Shown: one piece after another, positions 51,386 to 59,191 of the stretch
How the letters are laid out: the number at the start of each line of letters is the position of its first letter
Numbering within the stretch: position 1 is the first letter of the stretch
Assembly: GCA_035501495.1 (NCBI GenBank)
Contig: DATJWB010000143.1
Coordinates: 53,705 to 117,704 of the forward strand
Direction: 5' to 3'
Source of the DNA: JAIQFL01 sp035501495
Lineage (GTDB): Bacteria; Acidobacteriota; Terriglobia; Bryobacterales; Bryobacteraceae
DNA length: 64,000 nucleotides
The notes under the pieces: model-generated
Told to the model about the DNA's origin: nothing
What the model saw: only the letters and a program-made list of their open reading frames with translations
Database searches by the model: none
Made by a program: the position numbers and the translations under genes

Positions 51386-52393
51386 TCAGCACGGAGTCTT
51401 ATTCCAGCGGAATGCGATAGAGATTCCGCTGCGAGGCGGCTGCGGTCCACGCCCAAGAGGTAAGCCCGGACCCCAGACGACCCGATTCTCCAGCACCAGA
51501 TGAGCGCCGGGAACGGCCTCCAGATCCGCGCGGTCGTGGATGCCCTCCGGTGGGAGCGTCGGGAATGTCGCGCCATGCGAAAGGGGACTGGCGAGAGTGG
51601 CTGTCTCCCCGGGCATCATCCGCCGGGCCGTGATCCAGGCGGACCCGCCGTCCGGCGCCCAAAGAAACCAACAACTGGTGCAGAGATTCACCGGTTGCCC
51701 GCCCTTCACGGGATACGCCTTCATCGTAGGTCGTGGGGGAGTGCCTGGCGCCAGGACCGAAACCGATGCCCATTGTTCATCGGGCGAGAGCGATGTGAAC
51801 CTGAAGATCGGGACGTCGAGGACCTTCCGTCGTCCGCCGCCGTCGGGCCCGACGCGATAAAGATAGCTCTGCTCTCCGTCTTCGCCCATGAAATAAACGT
51901 CGCCGGATGCTCCAAGTTGCACCCAGTTCCTGGCGCCTGACGTCAGTTTGCGCGGAGAGACAGACCGGTCGGAAGGAGCCGGATATTACGTCGTAAAGCG
52001 TGCAGATATTCGGATGATTAAGCGCGGCGATGGCCCGGGCTTCCCTCTCGGAGCGCGCGCCCAGGTGCTCGCGCGAGCACTTGAGGGCCACGGTGCGGCC
52101 CAGACGCGTGTCCCGGGCTTTGTAGACTTCACCCATGCGCCGCGGCCGATCAATTCCACCACCTCGAAGGCTCCCACCATCTGGCCCGGCGAAAGGACGG
52201 GAGGCGAGGCTTCGATGGTGGAGAGGGGCGAACCTTTCAGGTAGGTATCCGTCCGGGCATTCTCCAGAAGCACCTGCACCGCGTGACGGAGCTGATTGTC
52301 GGGGCATGCCTGCTGGAGGAAGTCGGCACGTTTCTCCGGCGGCTGCGCCAGCGCCGCATGGAACAGGTCGTCCACCTTGCTCCACTCGCCCAT
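51386..52393 (-). pseudogene. Remnant of a Ser/Thr protein kinase
   Basis: On the minus strand the gene opens normally (MGEWSKVDDLFHAALAQPPE, FEVVELIGRG), as in Solibacter-type kinases. The frame shifts at the glycine loop, continuing in another frame with MGEVYKARDTRLGRTVALKC and LNHPNICTLYDV. The rest of the kinase domain, the membrane segment and most of the propeller are absent. The sequence jumps to a C-terminal PD40-like part (GDVYFMGEDGEQSYLYRVGP, LSPDEQWASVSVLA). A frameshift plus a deletion of well over a kilobase make this a clear pseudogene. No other gene is seen between 51317 and 52686. Confidence 0.75.
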
Positions 52394-52686
52394 AGCTTAC
52401 GCCGTCGCCCCCAGTTCCTGACCCAGCCATGCCCGTGCCAGGCTCCAATCTTGCTCGTGATGGGATGAGACGCGGGTAGGCCTCATGCAGCCAGGCGGGA
52501 TCGCCCTTGCCCCATTGGACGAGCCTCTGAGTGACGCTTGCAGGGTCCCCAGCCCCCATAGATTCCCCTTCGCAACGTTGCGGCCAAACCTTTCCAGTAT
52601 AAAGGACTATCGCTGCGGAATAGGAGGGGGCGAATCTTTCCAGTTTGGCTAAAGATCCTTCGGCGACCCACCGATAGGGTTGATGA

Positions 52687-53490
52687 ATGGGTTGGATTCG
52701 ATATTGGATCGCGTTGATGGCGGCAGGGGTTGGGCTCGCCCAAACCGTCAATCGGGTTCCGGCGCCAGCCGGTACGGCTCCGGCTGATCCGTCGATACCT
52801 CAGGTCAAACCTGTGAACGTGCCGCCGCCGGGTGCGCTCTCGCGTCCTCCCCCGGCGGGCAAGGAGCCCTCCGCAGTCGAACAACAGCGGGCTGCCATGG
52901 CCAGGCAGCGGGAGGCGGTGCGCAAGCAGGCCGAAGCCGTGGGTGTCTGGATGGTGCCTGCACGCGAGATTGGAAACCGACACGCAAGCGTGACGCCGGC
53001 GCCCTCCGACTCGACGGCCGAAGACGGCCAGGTCCCGCCGGCAGCCGGGTGCGACCCGATCGGTGAAGATTCGGTTGCTCCCATCATAGACGGGGCCGCA
53101 AAGGAGCAGAGCGTTCACCCGAAACTGCTGCGAGCGGTCATCGAGCAGGAGTCGGGATTCCGTCCGTGCGCGGTCTCGCCGAAGGGCGCCAAAGGCCTGA
53201 TGCAACTCATGCCGGATACTGCCGCGGAGTTAGGAGTGAACGATCCATTCGACCCTAAGGAGAACGTCGAGGCTGGCGCCAGATACCTCAGGCAACTGCT
53301 GGAGCGGTACAAAGGCGACCTGAAGCAGGCGCTCGGAGCGTACAACGCAGGCCCTGCTACGGTTGATCAGGCCGGGGGAATACCGAACATCCGGGAAACT
53401 CGCGATTACGTGCAAGCGATCCTCGATAAGGTGGGCAGTATTCCGATTGACATGACAAGTATTCAGACCGCCAAGCCGTTCCAGGAGTGA
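52687..53490 (+). CDS. Lytic transglycosylase (SLT domain)
   Basis: A 267-residue exported murein-cleaving enzyme. A signal-like start (IALMAAGVGLAQT) is followed by a Pro-rich linker with an Ala/Gln/Arg helix. The C-terminal SLT domain (about 135-255) shows the catalytic Glu in LRAVIEQESGFRPCAVSPKG, then AKGLMQLMPDTAAELGV, YLRQLLERYKGDLKQALGAY and AYNAGP. The next gene, 55 bases on, is a secreted carboxypeptidase-regulatory-domain protein on the same strand. It is not part of a secretion-system cluster here. Confidence 0.88.
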   Translation: MGWIRYWIALMAAGVGLAQTVNRVPAPAGTAPADPSIPQVKPVNVPPPGALSRPPPAGKEPSAVEQQRAAMARQREAVRKQAEAVGVWMVPAREIGNRHASVTPAPSDSTAEDGQVPPAAGCDPIGEDSVAPIIDGAAKEQSVHPKLLRAVIEQESGFRPCAVSPKGAKGLMQLMPDTAAELGVNDPFDPKENVEAGARYLRQLLERYKGDLKQALGAYNAGPATVDQAGGIPNIRETRDYVQAILDKVGSIPIDMTSIQTAKPFQE

Positions 53491-53545
53491 ACAGAATTTC
53501 GTCTGCACTCCCGTGGGGAACGCTGCGTCATTGGGTCAGAAAGCT

Positions 53546-55069
53546 ATGCCGAAGTGGCTTCTTCTGGCGCTCGTCGCAGGCGGCCTGGACGCTGCCGTGA
53601 TCCGCGGGGTGGTGGTCGAGAATCTGACGGGAAAACCGTTGGCGCGGGCCCTGGTAGTCGCTCAACCGGTGTCGGGTACACAGGGCCCCGCGATTTCGGT
53701 GCGCACCAATTCGTACGGGGCATTCGAACTCACTCCGCTGCCCGCCGGCGCGTTCCTGGTGACGGCTTCGAAACGCAGTTTTGCGACCTTGCAGTTCGGG
53801 CAGAAGAACTGGACATCCGCCGGCGTTCCCATTGTCGTGGAAGAAAACGCGGCACCGTTCCTCAATCTTCGGCTACAGCGTTTCGGCGCAATCGGCGGCA
53901 GCGTCGTGGACGAAAACGATGTCGGGTTGCCGGAGCACGATGTGGTGGTTTATCGCAATAGCCGGCCTCCCCAGTTAGCCGGAAAGGCGCGAACCGACGA
54001 CCGGGGCGTGTACCGTATTGGCGGGCTGGAGCCGGGGTCTTATCTGATTCGCACGGTGGGCAAGCAGTACGAGGACGGAGGATATCTGCCGACGTTTGCC
54101 GGGGAGACCGCGCGGCTCGACGAGTCTCGTGCCGTGGAGGTGAATCTCGACCAGCAGGTGGAAGATGTCACCGTGAAACCCTTCCCGGGGCAGTTATTCC
54201 AGGTTGCCGGACAAGCTCAGGTCTTCCCGCCGGTGCCGGTTACCGTAACGCTGTTCTCGGAGATGGGTTCGGAGACGGTGGTTTCCGACAGTGCCGGCAA
54301 CTTCCGTTTCCAACCGCAAGCACCCGGCAACTACGAGTTATTCGCCCAGGCTCCCAGCAGCAACAGCCGTGCGGGCATGAACGCCGGATACCGCCCCCTG
54401 CAGGTCGATCGCGACCGCACGGACCACCGTATCACTCTGGGCCCCATGCCGGATATTCGCGTAATCCTGGAAGACAGGCAGGGTCAGCCGGTCGATCCGC
54501 GCAAGGTGCAGGTGGTGGCGCGCCGCAAGGAACTCTCGGGTGATGGCGCCCCGCAGCCCTTGCGGGTCTCACCGCCCCCGCAGTCCCCGGCGAAACTCAT
54601 GCCTGGGCGCTGGGAGGTGTCGATGGCCGCGACTCCGGCCTATTATGTCGCCGGTTTCTCGGGACCCACGATCGAAGCAGCCGAGCGGGGGCGCCCGGAT
54701 GGTTGGAACGAGATTGTGCTCGCGGGGTCCAATCCGGAGACGCTGAAATTCGTGCTGTCGCCGACTCCGGCTTCGGTACACGGCGTGGTGTCGAACGGAG
54801 GCCGCGATCCAGTCCCGGGCGCGCCTGTGTTCCTGGAGGCGTATGACCCGAACTCGCACAAACGCCTGCTCGATGTGCAGGTGACCCGGAGCGACGTGCG
54901 GGGGCAGTTCCAGTTCCTCGGACTCGCTCCGGGCACCTATCGGGTCCTGGCCTCGTTCGAGTTTCAGATGCCCGACCAGGCCGCCCTGGACGCCGCCAAT
55001 GCCGCGGTGTTAAAAACCGAGGAAGGACGCGACACCAACGCGGAGCTCACGCTTTACGTGATCCAATAA
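53546..55069 (+). CDS. Secreted protein with carboxypeptidase-regulatory-like domains
   Basis: A 507-residue exported protein. The ATG at 53546 gives a proper signal peptide (MPKWLLLALVAGGLDAA); a GTG at 53513 would add 11 residues. Carboxypeptidase-regulatory-like beta-sandwiches are seen at the start (VIRGVVVENLTGKPLARALV, SYGAFELTPLPAGAFLVTAS), in the next repeat (GGSVVDENDVGLPEHDVVVY, RGVYRIGGLEPGSYLIRTVG) and at the end (VHGVVSNGGRDPVPGAPVFL, GQFQFLGLAPGTYRVLASFE). Such domains are common in acidobacterial TonB-linked and surface proteins, but no barrel is attached. Probably a periplasmic or surface binding protein. Confidence 0.8.
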   Translation: MPKWLLLALVAGGLDAAVIRGVVVENLTGKPLARALVVAQPVSGTQGPAISVRTNSYGAFELTPLPAGAFLVTASKRSFATLQFGQKNWTSAGVPIVVEENAAPFLNLRLQRFGAIGGSVVDENDVGLPEHDVVVYRNSRPPQLAGKARTDDRGVYRIGGLEPGSYLIRTVGKQYEDGGYLPTFAGETARLDESRAVEVNLDQQVEDVTVKPFPGQLFQVAGQAQVFPPVPVTVTLFSEMGSETVVSDSAGNFRFQPQAPGNYELFAQAPSSNSRAGMNAGYRPLQVDRDRTDHRITLGPMPDIRVILEDRQGQPVDPRKVQVVARRKELSGDGAPQPLRVSPPPQSPAKLMPGRWEVSMAATPAYYVAGFSGPTIEAAERGRPDGWNEIVLAGSNPETLKFVLSPTPASVHGVVSNGGRDPVPGAPVFLEAYDPNSHKRLLDVQVTRSDVRGQFQFLGLAPGTYRVLASFEFQMPDQAALDAANAAVLKTEEGRDTNAELTLYVIQ

Positions 55070-55071
55070 CA

Positions 55072-55257
55072 CTACCGTTGCCCCGGCGCCCGCGCCACGG
55101 GTTTGATGATCTGTCCGTCCGGGCCGGTCACGGTGATGGTGACCTCTACCTTGTCTCCGGCGTTGAGTGGAAAATACGAATTGCGAGCCCGGTACAGCAT
55201 CCAGGAGCAATAGAGCAGCGCCACGAGACAGGTGTAGGCCGGGATCGAAGCTCTCAC
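55072..55257 (-). CDS. Small membrane protein, hypothetical
   Basis: Sixty-one residues with one hydrophobic segment (YTCLVALLYCSWMLY) and a short tail containing GDKVEVTITVTGPDGQIIKP. The gene starts 8 bases after the stop of the upstream secreted-repeat gene on the same strand and ends 2 bases from the convergent neighbour's stop. Compact packing supports it being real, but there is no recognised family. Confidence 0.5.
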   Translation of the reverse strand: MRASIPAYTCLVALLYCSWMLYRARNSYFPLNAGDKVEVTITVTGPDGQIIKPVARAPGQR

Positions 55258-55265
55258 GGGAGCCC

Positions 55266-56330
55266 TTACGGCTTCTTCTCAGCCCCGGTCTGATGTTTGA
55301 AAACCAGGGGGATGGCGGTGCTCACCTGGACCCAGTTCCCGCTGAACTCGGTCCCCGCGTTATTGAGCATCCCGTTGAAGGACGCGTTCAGGCCCGGCAC
55401 CAGGAAAGCGATGTGCTTGTCCTTCAAGGCAATCGTGGTGACCGGAAGTTCCTTGCCGGAGTCCGATACATTTTTCAGCATCCCGACGGCGCTGCCATCG
55501 GACGCACGCGTCAAAGTCAGGCCGAGAACAAGTTTCATTTCGACACCGGCATCCATGTTTGCCAGCCATGTCCCTTCGAATGCCTTCGTCAACGGCGAGT
55601 TGGGAGGGAACGGTCCGCGCTCGAAATTGAGGGCCGCGCTGCGGGAAAGCTGGCTCCACTCGCCTACGATCGTGCCAGTCCCGTTGAGCGTGCCGTGGTA
55701 GTGGACCGCTTGGGCGCGCAGTTCGAAATCGAGGACTTTGTCCTTCAGTTGGATGGTCGTGATGGGAGCTTCGCGATTGCCTTGATCGACATTCACGAGC
55801 ACACCCGAAGCAGTGCCATCGGGTGTGCGAGTCAGTTTGAGCAAGATCCGAATCTGGGTGTCCCCGGCATTCAGAATTCCATGCCAGGTGCCTTCAAAAT
55901 CCTTCGTCAAGGGACTGTTTGGCGGCAGTTCCTTGACCTGGGGCGCGCCGATGCGCTTCAGGGTCAAGGGAGCCTTCGTGTGCGCGTCGGAAAAAGTTCC
56001 GGCAAGCTCCTTGCCGTCCGCGGAGAGTTCGCCGTCGAATGCCGGACTTCCCGGCGCCGGCGCGACGAAATGAACCTTGTTCTGGGTCACGGAAAGCTGA
56101 TCGATGGGAATGCCGTTGGCACCGAATTCCGGCATGCTGAACGAGCCGATCCACGCACCTTTTGCATTCTTGGCCAAGTCCACGAGCATGACAGAGTCCG
56201 GGCTGCCCGGTATCTTGATACTGCCTTGCCAGCGCCCGGCTGCTGTCGCCGAGGCTTGCTGCGCTGAGGCTATCGTGCCACAAGTGGCTAAGGCACAAGC
56301 CCAGCCGATGAGTCGAAAAAATAGATTCAT
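55266..56330 (-). CDS. Secreted protein with three internal repeats
   Basis: A 354-residue exported protein with a signal peptide (IGWACALATCGTIASAQ). Three copies of a roughly 100-residue beta-rich unit follow. Each has the pattern GxW or GTW, then a DG-containing loop with a variant of GVLVNVDQG, then TTIQLKDK or TTIALKDK, then a FxG turn, and ends with GxW and Q. The second and third units also share FPPNSPLTKAFEGTW and LPPNSPLTKDFEGTW, so these two are the most recent duplication. The family is seen in Acidobacteriota next to hydrolases, but I cannot name a function. Confidence 0.7.
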   Translation of the reverse strand: MNLFFRLIGWACALATCGTIASAQQASATAAGRWQGSIKIPGSPDSVMLVDLAKNAKGAWIGSFSMPEFGANGIPIDQLSVTQNKVHFVAPAPGSPAFDGELSADGKELAGTFSDAHTKAPLTLKRIGAPQVKELPPNSPLTKDFEGTWHGILNAGDTQIRILLKLTRTPDGTASGVLVNVDQGNREAPITTIQLKDKVLDFELRAQAVHYHGTLNGTGTIVGEWSQLSRSAALNFERGPFPPNSPLTKAFEGTWLANMDAGVEMKLVLGLTLTRASDGSAVGMLKNVSDSGKELPVTTIALKDKHIAFLVPGLNASFNGMLNNAGTEFSGNWVQVSTAIPLVFKHQTGAEKKP

Positions 56331-56500
56331 GATTTTCTCTGGAAAGGGTATACCCGGTCCAATACTCTAGGTTACCGAAAAAGCGACTCCCCGGCATACG
56401 GAAGGTCGTCAGCCTGCGTCCGTGCCGCGTCAAAGCGCTGGATACTGTCGGATTTCCTGACGGCGTCATCAACAACGGCTGGCATTCCGAATCATGACTG

Positions 56501-56529
56501 TTGCCTCGTCGCAACACTCGGGGTAGACT
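56501..56529 (+). promoter_or_regulatory. Candidate sigma-70 promoter of the kinase gene
   Basis: TTGCCT at 56501-56506 and TAGACT at 56524-56529 have a 17-base spacer, 42 bases before the kinase ATG. No other clear control site was seen between 56331 and 56571. Confidence 0.35.
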
Positions 56530-56571
56530 CAGGCAAGACGCAAAACCGGGCCTAATCTTCGGTAGCTCCGG

Positions 56572-59151
56572 ATGATCGGTCAACGACTGCTGCACTACGA
56601 GATTGTCGAAAAACTGGGTGAGGGCGGAATGGGGATCGTCTACAAGGCTCGTGACACCCATCTCGGCCGCTTCGTCGCCGTCAAGGTGCTGCCGCCCGGG
56701 CGCACGGCCGACGCATCTCGCCGGGCGCGGTTCGTGCAGGAGGCCAAGGCGGCGTCCGCTCTCAACCATCCAAATATCGTCGTGGTCCATGACATCGCGG
56801 CGGATGCCGGCGTGGACTTCATCGTGATGGAGTATGTTGCCGGCAAGACGCTTGGGCAACTCATCCCACGCAAAGGGATGCGGCTCGGCGAAGTGCTGAA
56901 GATTGGGGTGCAGGTGGCCGAGGCGCTGGCGCGAGCGCATTCGGCAGGGATTGTCCACCGCGACCTGAAGCCGGCGAATCTCATGGTGGACGAGCATGGC
57001 CTGGTCAAGGTGCTCGACTTCGGCCTGGCGAAACTCGCGGAGGCGGCCCCGGCAGACGGTTCCACGGCCACCATCGAAATGCAGACCGAGGAGGGCTCGA
57101 TCGTCGGCACGACCGCCTACATGTCGCCGGAACAAGGCGAAGGGAAGCCGGTGGGACCGCGCAGCGACATTTTCAGCCTGGGCTCTGTGCTCTATGAAAT
57201 GCTGACCGGCCAGCCGGCCTTTCGCGGCGAATCGAAGATCTCCACGCTGGCGGCTGTGCTGCACCAGGAACCTGCGCCGCTGCCGGAAGATTTCCCAAAG
57301 GAAGTCGCGCGCATCGTCTCGCGGTGTCTGCGCAAGGATCCCGCGCGCCGTTTCCAGCACATGGATGACGTGCAGGTGGCGCTGCGGGAACTTCAGGAGG
57401 AGTCCGACTCGGGCAAACTGCCGCCGCAGAAGGGGCCGGCGAAAGGCCCAGGCTGGAAATGGGTCGCCGGCTGCGTGCTGGGATTAGTGCTGCTCCTGGC
57501 CGCGGGATGGTTCGTTCGCGAAGCTTGGTTCAAACCTGCCGAGCCGCTCGAAACCTCCCTTCTCACCAGCCTCCCGGGCAATACGAAGGACCCCGCTTTT
57601 TCTCCCGACGGGAGGCAGGTAGCATTCTCCTGGAACGGCGAGAAGCACGATAAACAGGCTATCTACCTGAAGTTGATCGGTTCGCCCACGCCGAGGCAAC
57701 TCTCCACTGGCGCGGGTTTCGACGACAGCCCGGCATTCTCTCCCGACGGCCTCTCCATCGCCTTCATACGCTGGATGCCTGAGAAGGCAGCCTTGGTAAT
57801 GATACCTGCGATCGGTGGTCCCGAGCGGACGGTGCTAGAGCAATCCGGGCCTACGGAGTTTCACAATAGTGTCCCCGCCCCCTACATATCGTGGTTTCCA
57901 GATGGCAAGAACATGGTAACGGAAGGGTTCGTCGGCCTGGTCGTGGCGTCGGTCGAGACCGGGGAAATGCGCCCGCTGACGACGACCCCAGCGGGCTCGG
58001 TGGACATCAATCCCGCCGTTTCGCCGGACGGCAAGCGCCTGGCATTTGTGCGGGCACCGCTCGCTGCCTCCGGGACCCTGTACGTTCTCGATCTTACAGA
58101 AGACCTCAAACCCAAGACGGAACCGCGCCGCCTAACGCCGGCGAACACAACCGCGCAGCAACCTGCCTGGACGCCCGATGGCAGGAACCTGGTGTTTTCC
58201 AGTGGCCGGCTCTGGGTCGTACCTGCCTCGGGGTCTTCGCCACCTCGACGGCTCCCGCTGGAGGACAGCGGGATTTCTTCGCCCACCATGCCCAGGCAAG
58301 GCCGCCGCCTGGTCTATCGCCGGAGCCTTTCCAGTGCCAACATCTGGCGCATCCCTCTCACCGGCCCCGAACCCGAGCGCATCCCGCAAAGGCTAATCGC
58401 ATCGACCCGTACGGAGAGTGGGCCCGATTACTCACCGGACGGCACGCGCATCGCATTTGCTTCGTCCCGCACCGGGGCGAGCGGAATCTGGGTTAGCGAC
58501 GCCGACGGCTCCAATGCGGTGGAATTGTACACTCCGTCGAATGGCCGTGCCGGGAGTCCGAACTGGTCTCCAGATGGCCAACTCATTGCCTTCGACCTCA
58601 CTGTGGGCGACAGCTACAGCATTTATACCATTGCGGCGCGCGGGGGGAAGCCCACACGCGTGGCGGACGGACTCGTGCCCAGGTGGTCGCGGGATGGCGA
58701 ATGGATCTATTTCGGGACCATAAAGAATTTGAGATTGGAGGTCTCGAAGGCGCCAAAGAGCGGCGGTCCACCTCGACCGGTCACTACCAACGGCGGTCAT
58801 GTGGCGATGGAGTCCACCGACGGCAAGTTTGTTTACTACACAAAGACCCCCGGCAATAGCGCTCTGTGGAGAGCGCCGGTTGATGGTGGCGGGGAGACGC
58901 AGGTCCTGCCTTCCGTGGTGAATTGGGCGTTCCGCGTTGCGGAGTCAGGCATCTACTTCGCGGGGCGCGCTCCCGCCGGCGACAACGCCATCCAGTTTCT
59001 GAACTTCGCCTCCGGACAAGTGCAGCTTCTGACGAGCGCGGCGCGGCCCGGGGGCGGCAACTTCTCGGTCTCCCCGGACGGCCGCTTCGCACTCTATACG
59101 CAGAGGGAGGTCTCGCGCAGCGAGCTGATGCTGGTCGAGAACTTCCGGTGA
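56572..59151 (+). CDS. Membrane-bound Ser/Thr protein kinase with PD40 propeller
   Basis: An 859-residue Hanks-type kinase. The N-terminal kinase domain (1-275) is complete: KLGEGGMGIVYKARD glycine loop, VAVKVL lysine, IVHRDLKPANLM catalytic loop, DFGLAKLAE metal-binding motif and TTAYMSPEQGEGK. One transmembrane segment (WVAGCVLGLVLLLAAGWFV, about 305-323) leads to an extracytoplasmic TolB/PD40-like beta-propeller (FSPDGRQVAFSWNGEKHDKQ, FSPDGLSIAFIRWMPEKAAL, YSPDGTRIAFASSRTGASGI). The receptor-like layout suggests that the propeller senses a ligand or partner outside. It lacks the winged-helix variant seen in some paralogues. A broken paralogue lies at 51386-52393. Confidence 0.93.
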   Translation: MIGQRLLHYEIVEKLGEGGMGIVYKARDTHLGRFVAVKVLPPGRTADASRRARFVQEAKAASALNHPNIVVVHDIAADAGVDFIVMEYVAGKTLGQLIPRKGMRLGEVLKIGVQVAEALARAHSAGIVHRDLKPANLMVDEHGLVKVLDFGLAKLAEAAPADGSTATIEMQTEEGSIVGTTAYMSPEQGEGKPVGPRSDIFSLGSVLYEMLTGQPAFRGESKISTLAAVLHQEPAPLPEDFPKEVARIVSRCLRKDPARRFQHMDDVQVALRELQEESDSGKLPPQKGPAKGPGWKWVAGCVLGLVLLLAAGWFVREAWFKPAEPLETSLLTSLPGNTKDPAFSPDGRQVAFSWNGEKHDKQAIYLKLIGSPTPRQLSTGAGFDDSPAFSPDGLSIAFIRWMPEKAALVMIPAIGGPERTVLEQSGPTEFHNSVPAPYISWFPDGKNMVTEGFVGLVVASVETGEMRPLTTTPAGSVDINPAVSPDGKRLAFVRAPLAASGTLYVLDLTEDLKPKTEPRRLTPANTTAQQPAWTPDGRNLVFSSGRLWVVPASGSSPPRRLPLEDSGISSPTMPRQGRRLVYRRSLSSANIWRIPLTGPEPERIPQRLIASTRTESGPDYSPDGTRIAFASSRTGASGIWVSDADGSNAVELYTPSNGRAGSPNWSPDGQLIAFDLTVGDSYSIYTIAARGGKPTRVADGLVPRWSRDGEWIYFGTIKNLRLEVSKAPKSGGPPRPVTTNGGHVAMESTDGKFVYYTKTPGNSALWRAPVDGGGETQVLPSVVNWAFRVAESGIYFAGRAPAGDNAIQFLNFASGQVQLLTSAARPGGGNFSVSPDGRFALYTQREVSRSELMLVENFR

Positions 59152-59191
59152 GCGGCGCGCAGGATTGTCTGCCCCCACCGTGATGTGTTGG

